Of a DNA stretch of 64,000 bases, positions 7,257 through 16,530 are shown in pieces. The notes beneath the pieces were generated by a model that was not told the origin of the DNA, made no database searches, and saw nothing but the letters and a program-made list of their open reading frames with translations. Position 1 is the first letter of the stretch, and each line of letters starts with the position of its first letter. The position numbers and the translations under genes are program-made. Origin of the DNA: Flavobacterium shii (GTDB lineage: Bacteria > Bacteroidota > Bacteroidia > Flavobacteriales > Flavobacteriaceae). The stretch spans positions 101,907 to 165,906 of the forward strand of contig NZ_JAOZEW010000013.1 in assembly GCF_025847235.1 (NCBI RefSeq), written 5' to 3'.

Positions 7257-9701
7257 TCAATTAGTTGTAATTTCTAAATCAGATTTAATTTTCTTAAATG
7301 CAGCGATAGGATTCTTTAGTTTACCGGCAAATTGCAATAGAGCAACAGGATCATCTAAATCTATCATTTGCTTGTTATTGTTTAATTGTAAACGATTTAA
7401 ACAAGACAATTTAAATTCGGATTCAAAGAGATCATATTTATTGAATTTTTCTTCAAATTCGGGATATCTTATTTGATATTCATGAATGTTTTCGGCAACT
7501 TGTTTCCAAAAACGATTTTCGGAATAATCGGCGTGTTCCTCTAATATGTGAAACATAAATCTGAAAAAACCATCAAAAATATCTGTGAAAACCGAAAGTA
7601 GTTTTACATCATCCGGCACAGGAGCAAACATACGTTTTAGATTCTCCGGCAAGATTATTTCGGGATTTAGGATTGCAGCTTCTTCGGTAATATCTTTAAG
7701 TAAAACCTTTACAGGAATATTGTTTTCGATTACCATAATTAAGTTTTCGCCATGAGGCATAAATACCAAATCATATTTGTAAAAACAATGCAAAATTGGG
7801 CTTAAATAAGCTTTTAAATAACGTTGTAACCACAAATCTATGGATACACCTGAAGCTTTGATTAATTCGGGAAGCAATGCATTTCCTTCATGATCAATGT
7901 GCAAAAATGCCGCCATGGTCATTAATCTTTGTTCAGATGTTATTTTGTTCATTGGGCTTTCTCTCCAAAGTGAAGCTAGCATTTTATTATAATCATTATG
8001 GTTTCCAAAAGCTTCAAAATAAGGGTTTACATAACTTACCGAAGCAATTTCTCCAAGCATAGTAAATCCTGTTTCCTGTATAAAAGGGTCTTCAGAAAGT
8101 AGGTAATCCAACCATATTGCCATCTCTGGGGCTGTACCCAAATAATATAAAGGCAAACCACGCATAAAGCCCATATTTAATATTGACAAAGCAGTTTTGG
8201 TATAAAATTTTTGAGGATTAGTAGTATTATATAAAGTACGTATGGATTGTTGTGCAAAGTATTGATCAGGTCCATATCCTAAACAAATTAATTTTTTATT
8301 TGCGATCTCTGGAGAAAATACATTTGCCAGTTTGTTATACCATTGCCATGGATGTATCGGAATAAAAAAGTAAGATTCCGGATCTTCTCCGTTTTCTTCG
8401 ATTATTTTATTGAACGCATTTATAGTTTCTTCGTCTAATTCCTGATTTATTAATTTCTCATAAGGTAATGCTTCCGAACCGGCATAAACGGCTCTATCTT
8501 TATGTCCGGCAAGCCATAATAAATGGAAAGGATTACCAGCCTCTGGGGCGTAAGATTGATAATCATTGGCATCAAAACCAATACGACCATTATTGGCCAC
8601 AAATCCGGGATGACCCTCCATCATTGCAGTTTCAATAGTTTGGAAATCGGCAACAGCAAGAAGTTTGGAAGTTGGATTTTTATGCAAATGCTTATAAGCA
8701 CTTCCATAAAGAGTACTTGTAATTTCTTCGATATATACAGGCAGCAACTTTTTGTCGATGCCTAAGCATTCCTGAATTTCTAATATAAAATAAACAGCAT
8801 CTACAGGAACAATTACCCCTTTGTCATATTTTTTTATAGATAAAGTATCAATGTACAAATGATTTAATTCCAGTAGTTTTGCTCTAAAATTATACGTTAT
8901 GTTTGTAGAATCTGTTTGTAAAACATAATGCCCCCAACCGTCTTTTTTTTCTATTAATTGTGGGACGATTAATAATTCATGAGAGAATTCGCAAATTGCT
9001 TTTTTAACAAGCAAAGTGTTTACCGTTTTCCATGTTTCTGGCTGTAAATGGGATATTGCTTGTTGTGGTGAAATGATTTGGTTGGATAAATTCATTGTCT
9101 GAATTGTATTATTAGTAGGTTTTATTTTTTGAAAATCTATTTTGGATAAAAAAGCCAATTGAGCTGTCTTGTGAGGTAAGACTACCTTTTTGTCAAGTTT
9201 AAATCCAACTCTCTCACAGAGCGTAAACATTTTTTGGTTTCTAATATCTGGCTCTACAAGAATGCGATCTATTTTATCATCAGAAAAAATAAATTCCATT
9301 ATGGCATAAAAAATATGCCAGGTAAAATTATGTATGGATTTACTTGTAGGAGCTACAATGATATGTATACCGCAATCTTCTTTTTTAGGATCGTAAAATT
9401 GGCCAATGATATCTTCTTTAGGATTATAACGTTCCAATAAAAAGGCTGGAATGCCATTAAATAGCCCAACGAAAACATCATAATGGTCTGGTTTTGTTAA
9501 TCTCTCATATTCTTTTTTAACAGCTGCCAAGGTTGTATTTTGCATTCCCCAAAAAGCGGCATAATCTTGATTGAACCAGTTATGAAGCAACGGAATATCG
9601 TTTTCTAAATCTAAATGTCGAAAATCGATATTCCCGAAATCAGAATAGGTTTTGGAGTATTCAAATGCACTGGAATCATGTTCTTTTTGAACGTATTTCA
9701 T
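7257..9701 (-). CDS. Bifunctional siderophore enzyme: GNAT acyltransferase fused to NIS synthetase
   Basis: 814 residues. Residues 20-190 are an IucB/DesC-like GNAT domain (FWGMQN near 50, GIHIIVAP near 111, VEPDIRNQKMFTLCERVGF near 149). A short linker (190-202) leads to an IucA/IucC synthetase starting at Met203, which aligns with residue 1 of the separate NIS gene. The synthetase half keeps GHPGFVANNGRIGF, IPIHPWQW, NMGFMRGLPLYY and HGENLIMV. One chain can therefore acylate the hydroxylated diamine and condense it. From memory, a similar acyltransferase-synthetase fusion (BibC) makes bisucaberin-type compounds in Tenacibaculum. The internal Met could be a second start, which I cannot exclude. 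Confidence 0.92.
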   Translation of the reverse strand: MKYVQKEHDSSAFEYSKTYSDFGNIDFRHLDLENDIPLLHNWFNQDYAAFWGMQNTTLAAVKKEYERLTKPDHYDVFVGLFNGIPAFLLERYNPKEDIIGQFYDPKKEDCGIHIIVAPTSKSIHNFTWHIFYAIMEFIFSDDKIDRILVEPDIRNQKMFTLCERVGFKLDKKVVLPHKTAQLAFLSKIDFQKIKPTNNTIQTMNLSNQIISPQQAISHLQPETWKTVNTLLVKKAICEFSHELLIVPQLIEKKDGWGHYVLQTDSTNITYNFRAKLLELNHLYIDTLSIKKYDKGVIVPVDAVYFILEIQECLGIDKKLLPVYIEEITSTLYGSAYKHLHKNPTSKLLAVADFQTIETAMMEGHPGFVANNGRIGFDANDYQSYAPEAGNPFHLLWLAGHKDRAVYAGSEALPYEKLINQELDEETINAFNKIIEENGEDPESYFFIPIHPWQWYNKLANVFSPEIANKKLICLGYGPDQYFAQQSIRTLYNTTNPQKFYTKTALSILNMGFMRGLPLYYLGTAPEMAIWLDYLLSEDPFIQETGFTMLGEIASVSYVNPYFEAFGNHNDYNKMLASLWRESPMNKITSEQRLMTMAAFLHIDHEGNALLPELIKASGVSIDLWLQRYLKAYLSPILHCFYKYDLVFMPHGENLIMVIENNIPVKVLLKDITEEAAILNPEIILPENLKRMFAPVPDDVKLLSVFTDIFDGFFRFMFHILEEHADYSENRFWKQVAENIHEYQIRYPEFEEKFNKYDLFESEFKLSCLNRLQLNNNKQMIDLDDPVALLQFAGKLKNPIAAFKKIKSDLEITTN

Positions 9702-9731
9702 GTTTATCAGAATTATTGATTTAATTTTTGA

Positions 9732-11063
9732 TTATTGTGCTATAGCAGATTCCTGAATTTGAATTTCTTCTTCTGCAAGTACATTAAACTGCTGGAAAGC
9801 AATTCGGGATTCTATAGGGTAATAATCTTTTCCTGTAAGTCCTTTTATTATAAATGAGTTGCGATAACAGGCCATTCCTAAATCCGGAGTTACAAATCCG
9901 TGGGTATGTAATTCGGCATTTTGAACAAATATTTCAGAATCATTAACGTCAATACTATAGTTGCGATTAACATCAAATCTGTTTTTTGTATCCCATTTAA
10001 TTCTGGAAGTAATACCATTTACAAAATCAGGCATTTTATAATTATATCCGGTTGCGAGTACAACAGCTTCGGTAGAATGCTTATAATATTTGTCTTGTTC
10101 TACTTGATGAACTTCTAATTCAAAAGTGTTTTTTACAGCATTATGTACTATTTTCTTTAATTCAGAATTAGTTCTCAGGCTCACATCAATTTTAGTCATA
10201 AGACTTTTGGTGTAAAGTGTATCATAAATGGTATTGATAAGATCACTATTGATTCCTTTATACAAATTCTTTTGTTCCTTGTTCATCTGATCTCTTTTTT
10301 GAGAAGGTAAGCTGAAGAAATAATCAACATAATCCGGAGAAGTCATTTCCAGAGTTAATTTGGTATACTCCAAAGGAAAGAATCTTGCAGAGCGCGTTAT
10401 CCAGTTTAACTGATAACCTTTGGAATCTATTTCCTGTAACAAATCATTATATATTTCGGCTGCACTTTGCCCACTGCCCAATACTGTGATTGATTTTTTG
10501 GTTTGTAATTCTTCCTTTTGATCCAAATATTGAGACGAATGAATTATTTTATCTTTTAAATCTTTACAACAAGCAGGAATAAATGGGGAAGTTCCTGTAC
10601 CAAATATCAATTTTTTAGATTTATATATTTTGGTGTTATTGGTTTGAGTACATGAAGTTGTTACGATATAACATTGTTCCTCGTCACTATAAAATATTTG
10701 ATCTACAGAAGTATTGAATTCAATATTTTTTAGTTTTTCGATAGCCCATTTGCAATAAAGATTATATTCATTTCTTAGCAAAAGAAAATTTTCTTTGATA
10801 TAAAAAGAATAGATACGACCTTGTTCTTTTATGTAGTTTAAAAAGCTAAATGAACTTGTAGGATCTGCTAATGTTACCAAATCTGCAAGAAACGGAATCT
10901 GTAATGTTGTATCCTGCAAGAGCATACCGGCATGCCAATTAAAATTTTCTTTTTTGTCTAAAAAAACTCCATCTAATTCTTTAATAGGGTCTAGTAAACA
11001 AGCTAATCCTAAATTAAAAGGTCCAACACCTATTCCTATATAATCGTATATTTTATTATCCAT
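9732..11063 (-). CDS. FAD/NADPH-dependent lysine/ornithine (diamine) N-hydroxylase, IucD/DesB-like
   Basis: 443 residues from the ATG at 11063. A longer frame begins at 11132 and would overlap the decarboxylase gene, but family members start only a few residues before the FAD motif, so I prefer 11063. Motifs: YIGIGVGPFNLGLACL (FAD binding, near residue 7), LGSGQSAAEIYNDLL (NADPH binding) and VVLATGYNY (the ATGY motif of N-hydroxylating monooxygenases). The enzyme hydroxylates the free amine of cadaverine or putrescine (or lysine/ornithine), making the hydroxylamine needed for a hydroxamate. It is second in the operon, 30 bases before the fusion gene. Confidence 0.92.
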   Translation of the reverse strand: MDNKIYDYIGIGVGPFNLGLACLLDPIKELDGVFLDKKENFNWHAGMLLQDTTLQIPFLADLVTLADPTSSFSFLNYIKEQGRIYSFYIKENFLLLRNEYNLYCKWAIEKLKNIEFNTSVDQIFYSDEEQCYIVTTSCTQTNNTKIYKSKKLIFGTGTSPFIPACCKDLKDKIIHSSQYLDQKEELQTKKSITVLGSGQSAAEIYNDLLQEIDSKGYQLNWITRSARFFPLEYTKLTLEMTSPDYVDYFFSLPSQKRDQMNKEQKNLYKGINSDLINTIYDTLYTKSLMTKIDVSLRTNSELKKIVHNAVKNTFELEVHQVEQDKYYKHSTEAVVLATGYNYKMPDFVNGITSRIKWDTKNRFDVNRNYSIDVNDSEIFVQNAELHTHGFVTPDLGMACYRNSFIIKGLTGKDYYPIESRIAFQQFNVLAEEEIQIQESAIAQ

Positions 11064-11109
11064 TTTATTGTACTTTGTTTTAATTTTATTCTTTGTTTGT
11101 ATTTTGAGA

Positions 11110-12615
11110 TTAATTGCTTTTTTGATATTCATCGCCTTTTTGTTTCATAAGACTTACGATGTGTTGAATATCTTCGGTTGTTATTTTTGGGTTTAACAAA
11201 GTAAATTTTAGATAAATATTTCCGTTTAGTTTTGTACTCGCAACAGATGCTTCTCCGCTTTTAAACAAGGTGTTTTTTATATACAAATTAACGGTATCGT
11301 GAATTTTATCATCTGCAATTCCCTGTGCTTTGTATCTAAAAACAACAGTACTTAATTGAGGTTTATGAATAGTTTCGAATGCTGCATCATTGCCTAATAT
11401 CGAATGTGCTTCGATGGCTTTATAATGAACCATTTCCAGGTATTCGGCTAGTTTCTTTTTACCGGTAATTTTTAGTGTAAACCATAATTTTAAGGCATCA
11501 AATCTTCTGGTTGTTTGTACCGATTTAACGATTAGGTTTTGATATTCATCGTCTTTAGTTTCTATAGGATTTAGATAATCGGCATAATGAGATACATATT
11601 TAAAGTTACTTTTATCTGCTACCAAAAATGCACTTGAACATACAGGCTGGAATAATGTTTTATGAAAATCTACCGTTATAGAATCTGCAAATTTTGCCCC
11701 TTCCAATAAATGTTTATGAGTATCTGTAAGGATATAACATCCTCCATAAGCACCATCTACATGGAGCCACATTTTATAATCTTTAGCTATTTTCGAAATG
11801 ATTTCGACAGGATCAAAACTTCCAAAGTCGGTTGTACCAGTAGTCGCCACAACAGCAATAGGGATATTACCCAATTGTTTTTCTCTTTCGATAGCCAATA
11901 ATAAAGCTTCAGGATCCATTTTATAATCACTGTCGGCTTTTACTTTTATCACCGATTGATATCCCATACCAAGTAGGGCAGCATTTTTTTGGATGCTAAA
12001 GTGCGCTTTCTCCGAGCAGAAGAATCTAAACTTACTTACAATTTCATTTAATCCATTTTCTTTGATATTAATGCCGAAATTTTGATACGCATAATGATCT
12101 CTTGCCATCAATAAAGCCATGAAATTAGACTGCGTTCCGCCATTGGTAAATACTCCATCGGAAGTGTGTGGTAATTGAAACTCGCCCGATATCCAGTTTA
12201 TAATCTCTTGTTCGATAAGTGTTGCCGAGGTACTCTGATCCCATGTTTCTACAGCAGTATTTACCGCCGTAGCAATTAAATCTCCTACCAAAGCTGGGAT
12301 TAATATAGGACAGTTTAAATGGGCTACATATGATGTATTATGAAATGAAATTGCATGATCCAGATACAATTCTTTTATATCTTTTAAAGCTTCATCGAGA
12401 GTCAAAGTTTCATCGGAAGATACAGAGATTATCCTTTTTTTATCCCTGAGTTCACTTACTGTAGCTCCACTATAAAACTTGCTATTGTCTAAGAAACCTA
12501 AGACATATTCAGTTGTTTTATGAATACTGTTTTGGTATTCAGTTTTTGATGAAGCATCAAAAAGGTTTAAGTTGTCAATCTTTTTTTGTTCTAAGATTTG
12601 GCTGTTTGGGGTCAT
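11110..12615 (-). CDS. PLP-dependent group II decarboxylase (DesA-like lysine/ornithine/diaminobutyrate decarboxylase)
   Basis: 501 residues, first gene of the siderophore operon. HVDGAYGG (285-292) and TVDFHKTLFQP with the PLP lysine at about 319 mark a group II PLP decarboxylase; TNGGTQSNFMAL (157 on) is the phosphate-binding segment. Such enzymes open hydroxamate pathways by making cadaverine from lysine or putrescine from ornithine; diaminobutyrate is a further possible substrate. The next gene, the N-hydroxylase, starts 46 bases after the stop if ATG 11063 is used. Substrate cannot be settled from sequence alone. Confidence 0.9.
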   Translation of the reverse strand: MTPNSQILEQKKIDNLNLFDASSKTEYQNSIHKTTEYVLGFLDNSKFYSGATVSELRDKKRIISVSSDETLTLDEALKDIKELYLDHAISFHNTSYVAHLNCPILIPALVGDLIATAVNTAVETWDQSTSATLIEQEIINWISGEFQLPHTSDGVFTNGGTQSNFMALLMARDHYAYQNFGINIKENGLNEIVSKFRFFCSEKAHFSIQKNAALLGMGYQSVIKVKADSDYKMDPEALLLAIEREKQLGNIPIAVVATTGTTDFGSFDPVEIISKIAKDYKMWLHVDGAYGGCYILTDTHKHLLEGAKFADSITVDFHKTLFQPVCSSAFLVADKSNFKYVSHYADYLNPIETKDDEYQNLIVKSVQTTRRFDALKLWFTLKITGKKKLAEYLEMVHYKAIEAHSILGNDAAFETIHKPQLSTVVFRYKAQGIADDKIHDTVNLYIKNTLFKSGEASVASTKLNGNIYLKFTLLNPKITTEDIQHIVSLMKQKGDEYQKSN

Positions 12616-12645
12616 TTATTATTTTTATTTAGACTTAATAATGAG

Positions 12646-12701
12646 CTAAATTAAGAAATGAGTTATATAATAAATGACGTTTTAAGATGTAATAAATGAC
12701 G
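12646..12701 (-). promoter_or_regulatory. Candidate operator and promoter of the siderophore operon
   Basis: TAATAAATGACG occurs twice in direct orientation, at 12668-12679 and 12690-12701, a 22-bp period, 53-86 bases upstream of the decarboxylase start. On the - strand a -7-like box TAATTTAG (one mismatch to TAnnTTTG) lies at 12653-12646, between the repeats and the gene. Helical-turn spacing suits a dimeric activator or repressor such as an AraC protein. The rest of 12616-12890 is AT-rich with nothing else I can name. Confidence 0.5.
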
Positions 12702-12882
12702 CATAAAATCCAGTCATTTTTAATTAATTAAATTAGATGTAGTTTAAAAATATTTTAAAACAACACTATTAAATAAAATTGTAACTATTTTAAAATGTTT
12801 GATTTAAGTGTTTTTTTTAGTTGTTTTTATAATAGGATTATGTTCCAAAATAGTTAAAGTTATGCGATATGATTTTTAGATA

Positions 12883-12935
12883 CAAAAAACAAAAAATCCA
12901 TTCAGTAAGATTATATAAATCTTGCCGAATGGATT
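12883..12935 (-). terminator. Terminator of the AraC gene upstream of the siderophore operon
   Basis: An 18-bp stem (12895-12912 with 12918-12935, one mismatch) around a five-base loop is followed on the - strand by a T-rich tract. It separates the AraC gene from the siderophore operon, which reads in the same direction. Confidence 0.85.
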
Positions 12936-12967
12936 TCTTCATTAGAGCCTGTATTTAAAAATGGAGT

Positions 12968-13999
12968 TTAGGTTATTAGTAGAAAACTCGTGAGCCAGGC
13001 ATTAATAATATTCCAATTGATTTTAAATTTTTGAGGAGAAAAACCATAAAAATTTTTAAAAGCTGCAGAGAAATGGGAAACATCTTTGTAGCCACATTTA
13101 TAGGCAACTTCGGTTACGCTAATCGATTTAGATTTAAATAATTCTTTGGCATATTGCATACGAAGTTCGATAATATAACTTTTTACAGTAGTTCCAAAAC
13201 AAGCTTTAAAGCCCTTTTTAAGTTTGAATTCATTAAGAGAAATCATTCTTGAAAGTTCGGGTAAGGTAGGTGCGTGCACATAATCTTTATCCAATATTAA
13301 TTTGGCTTCCTGAAGTTTAATAAAATCATCTTCGTCTATAAATTCTTTTGGGGCTGCTTTTTCAATAAGACTTTCCAGTTGTAAAATTAAGAGTTCTTTT
13401 ATCTTAGTTTCTATGTACATTCTTTTTAAAGCACCCTGACGATTACAATTTTTAATTTCATGAATTACCCATTGTATTGAAGGCGTAATGCCAATATATT
13501 TTGAAGTTAAATAACTGGATTTCTTCTGTAGGATATTTTTAGAGAATTTTTGGTGGAGTTCCCAATCTTCATTAATTATATTATAATAAAAGTCTTTGGA
13601 CAAAATAATCGAAAAGTAATTTATTAGCTCAAAAGGAGGAATTTTAAAAGTTGCTTTATAATTTGAAGTATAGAAAATATTATGTGTATTTTCTTGTGAA
13701 TATTTTTCGGTTTCCAGTTGATCGATATGTGTTTCGACGTTATTGCAACATATAAAATTCATTATAATAGATTCACACGTAATCTCAAATAAAATTGTTT
13801 GTGGTTCAGAAAAATGCATTTGTGTATCGACGATTACGAGTCCTTCAGTTATTAAATGACTACTTTTTATGTCTTCAAAAGTTTCATTTTTTATAAAAAT
13901 ATTTTCCTCAGTCATGAGACTTTTCGGGTCATAACCGTCACGTACTTCAATAGCTATTATTGGTTTTTCGTGAGCAATAAGTTTCGATTTAATTTTCAA
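12968..13999 (-). CDS. PchR-like AraC family regulator, divergent from TonB receptor
   Basis: 343 residues. The start is TTG at 13999: an in-frame TAA lies at 14015-14017, and alignment with the AraC protein at 48588 supports this N-terminus. The C-terminal double helix-turn-helix includes LSRMISLNEFKLKKGFKACF and VAYKCGYKDVSHFSAAFKNFYG, ending SPQKF. PchR-type regulators bind the ferric siderophore and switch on uptake and sometimes synthesis genes. It is divergent from the receptor operon, and its start codon sits inside the first of two 20-bp operator repeats, so autoregulation is likely. Confidence 0.88.
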   Translation of the reverse strand: MKIKSKLIAHEKPIIAIEVRDGYDPKSLMTEENIFIKNETFEDIKSSHLITEGLVIVDTQMHFSEPQTILFEITCESIIMNFICCNNVETHIDQLETEKYSQENTHNIFYTSNYKATFKIPPFELINYFSIILSKDFYYNIINEDWELHQKFSKNILQKKSSYLTSKYIGITPSIQWVIHEIKNCNRQGALKRMYIETKIKELLILQLESLIEKAAPKEFIDEDDFIKLQEAKLILDKDYVHAPTLPELSRMISLNEFKLKKGFKACFGTTVKSYIIELRMQYAKELFKSKSISVTEVAYKCGYKDVSHFSAAFKNFYGFSPQKFKINWNIINAWLTSFLLIT

Positions 14000-14072
14000 A
14001 ATAATAATCCGTTTTTACAAAATAATAATCCGTTTTTCCCTATATCTAATCGAGCAGTAGGAGCTACTTTTG
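13997..14072 (+). promoter_or_regulatory. AraC-type operator (two 20-bp repeats) and TonB receptor promoter
   Basis: Two identical 20-bp direct repeats, CAAAATAATAATCCGTTTTT, lie at 13997-14016 and 14018-14037 (period 21). A -7 box TACTTTTG (TAnnTTTG) is at 14065-14072. No -33 TTG is seen at the usual distance, which fits dependence on an activator. The receptor ATG is 43 bases after the start of the -7 box. The same arrangement recurs at 49708-49774. Confidence 0.75.
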
Positions 14073-14107
14073 CGGCAAAGTTATTTATAATTAGTCTAAT
14101 TAAACAT

Positions 14108-16504
14108 ATGTCAACTCACAAATTTTTATTTTTAAGTATATTTTTTTTAGTGTCGTTCATCTCTTTTGCCCAACAAAATAAGGGTCCAGCAGTTTCAGGA
14201 CAGATTACGGAAAGTTCAGGACAGAGTATTCCATTTGCAACAGTAAGCATCGAAAAGACAAATTTGATCATTATGTCTGACGAAAATGGAAAGTATAATT
14301 TTAAAAATGTTGCAGCAGGAAATTATATTTTAAAAGTTTCAGCGATAGGTTTTTCAACTTCAAAAAAACACATCGAAGTTAAGGGAACAAGCGAAATAAT
14401 TTTATCAGTTCGATTAGAAAGTGAATTAAACGAATTAGATAACATAACAGTACTAGGACGTACTCAAACCGAAAAAGTAAATAAGCAATCGTATAGTGTA
14501 ACAGCTATCGATGCTAAAAAGCTTCACAATTCTACGCTTGATTTATCACATGCGTTAGACAGGGTTTCTGGTGTTCGTGTTCGTGAAACTGGAGGTGTTG
14601 GATCTCAATCGGAGCTTTCTATTAATGGTTTTTCTGGTAATCAGGTAAAGTTTTTTATTGATGGAGTACCTATGGATAATTTTGGATCTTCGTTTCAACT
14701 GAATAATATTCCTATAAATCTAGCCGATAGAATAGAAGTTTATAAAGGCGTTGTACCTATTTGGTTAGGTGGAGATGCTCTTGGTGGAGCAGTAAATATT
14801 GTTACAAATTCGAAACCCCGTACGTATTTGGATGCTTCCTACTCTTTTGGATCATTTAATACACATCGTAGTACAGTAAATGCGGGTTATACTGCAAAGA
14901 GTGGCTTTACAACCGAAATTAATGCTTTCCAAAATTATTCAGACAATAATTATTGGGTAAACGTAGAAGCTGCTGATTTAAATACAGGAGCTTATTATCC
15001 TAATCAGCGTGTGAGAAGATTTCACGATAAGTATCGTAATGAAACCGTAATTTTTAATATTGGTGTGACTGGTAAAAAATATGCCGATAAATTATTATTT
15101 GGGTTTACAGCAGGAGAGAATAAGGCAGATATCCAAACAGGAGCTCGTATGGTGAGTGTATTTGGGCAAATGTATCGTAAAGGAAATATTTTAATGCCAA
15201 GTGTTAAATATCAGGTAAAAGATTTCTTTACCAAAGGGTTGGATATTAATGTTACTGGTAATTTTAATTTTGGTGAAGAGCAAAATATTGATACTGTTTA
15301 TAGAAGATATAACTGGTTTGGAGATTATAAAGTGATATCAGGTTTGGGAGGTGAGCGTAGCCGTTCGTTACGTAAATTCAAAAACAATAATGGAATTGCC
15401 ACAGCAAATTTTACTTATAAATTAAACGAAAGACATTCGTTTATGTTGAATAATACTTTTAACACTTTCGATCGTAAAGAAAGTGATGAGCTGGTTCCAG
15501 AATCGCTGGTATATCAACAACCAAAGAAATCACAAAAAAATGTTTTAGGTGCAGGTTATAAATTCGATTATAACGAAAAATGGAGTACTTCGGTATTTCT
15601 TAAAAATTACTCTTTAAAAAGTACCTATTCCGAAAGTTATAATCCTTCGGGAAATAATGGAGATGTTGCTTATCGCAGACATGTTGATAATACATCCTCA
15701 CTAGGATATGGTGCTGCGAGTAGTTATTACTTAAAACATAATTTACAAATTAAAGGCTCTTTTGAAAAAAGTTACAGGCTGCCTAGCCCTGAGGAAATAT
15801 TCGGAAATGTAAATAATAATCTAGAAGGAAATCCTGATTTAAAACCAGAAACGAGTAACAATTTCAATGCTGGATTAAGTTACCAAACTAGTTTTAATAA
15901 AGTAAATGCAATGACATTTGATGTAAATCTTATGTACCGTGATGCAACCGGTTTTATTCGACCAGAGCTTAATAGAAATCAAACTATGACCACTAATGTT
16001 AACCAAGGGCGAGTTACTAATTATGGGATAGATGGTGAAGTAAGATATTCTTATAAAAATAGGTTTACTACTGGTGTAAACATGACCTATCAAAATCTTC
16101 GTAATATGACAGAATACGAGCCAAGTCAAAATTTTGTTTCTTATTTCTATAAAGACCGAGTGCCTAATATTCCTTTCTTTTTCGGTAACGCCGATGCTAC
16201 TATGTTCTTTAATGACTTCATAAAGAAAGGTAATAATCTATCTGTTGGTTATAACTTATTATACGTTCACGCTTATTATTTGTATTGGCCAAGTAACGGT
16301 GGTTCAGAAGGTAAATTTGATATTCCGATGCAGATTAATCATGATTTAAATGCTGTTTACACTTTTGCAGATGGGAAATATAATATTGCCTTAGAGTGCA
16401 AGAATGTATTAGATAATAAGCTTTACGATAACTTTTCATTGCAAAAACCAAGTCGTTCTTTTAATATAAAATTCAGGTATTTTTTTACCAGATCAAATAA
16501 ATAA
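14108..16504 (+). CDS. TonB-dependent siderophore receptor (XusA-like)
   Basis: 798 residues from ATG 14108; the frame is open further upstream, but that part runs through the operator, and a proper signal peptide (FLFLSIFFLVSFISFAQQ) begins here. Order: signal peptide, CarboxypepD_reg-like beta domain (about 30-115), plug domain (VLGRTQTEKVN on; SGVRVRETGGVGSQSELSI is a typical plug stretch), then a 22-strand barrel with the FEKSYRLPSPEEIFGN and NPDLKPETSNNF motifs of ferric-siderophore receptors. It imports a ferric siderophore across the outer membrane. The lipoprotein and PepSY genes follow on the same strand, giving a XusABC-like order. Confidence 0.92.
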   Translation: MSTHKFLFLSIFFLVSFISFAQQNKGPAVSGQITESSGQSIPFATVSIEKTNLIIMSDENGKYNFKNVAAGNYILKVSAIGFSTSKKHIEVKGTSEIILSVRLESELNELDNITVLGRTQTEKVNKQSYSVTAIDAKKLHNSTLDLSHALDRVSGVRVRETGGVGSQSELSINGFSGNQVKFFIDGVPMDNFGSSFQLNNIPINLADRIEVYKGVVPIWLGGDALGGAVNIVTNSKPRTYLDASYSFGSFNTHRSTVNAGYTAKSGFTTEINAFQNYSDNNYWVNVEAADLNTGAYYPNQRVRRFHDKYRNETVIFNIGVTGKKYADKLLFGFTAGENKADIQTGARMVSVFGQMYRKGNILMPSVKYQVKDFFTKGLDINVTGNFNFGEEQNIDTVYRRYNWFGDYKVISGLGGERSRSLRKFKNNNGIATANFTYKLNERHSFMLNNTFNTFDRKESDELVPESLVYQQPKKSQKNVLGAGYKFDYNEKWSTSVFLKNYSLKSTYSESYNPSGNNGDVAYRRHVDNTSSLGYGAASSYYLKHNLQIKGSFEKSYRLPSPEEIFGNVNNNLEGNPDLKPETSNNFNAGLSYQTSFNKVNAMTFDVNLMYRDATGFIRPELNRNQTMTTNVNQGRVTNYGIDGEVRYSYKNRFTTGVNMTYQNLRNMTEYEPSQNFVSYFYKDRVPNIPFFFGNADATMFFNDFIKKGNNLSVGYNLLYVHAYYLYWPSNGGSEGKFDIPMQINHDLNAVYTFADGKYNIALECKNVLDNKLYDNFSLQKPSRSFNIKFRYFFTRSNK

Positions 16505-16530
16505 TTTAAATAAATCAAACAATAACTATT

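Noticed and set aside
11064..11132. Longer N-terminus of the N-hydroxylase
   Set aside because: Would overlap the decarboxylase gene and adds Lys-rich residues not seen in the family; ATG 11063 is preferred.
13856..14107. N-terminal extension of the TonB receptor frame
   Set aside because: It crosses the operator and the divergent AraC gene; the signal peptide starts at ATG 14108.
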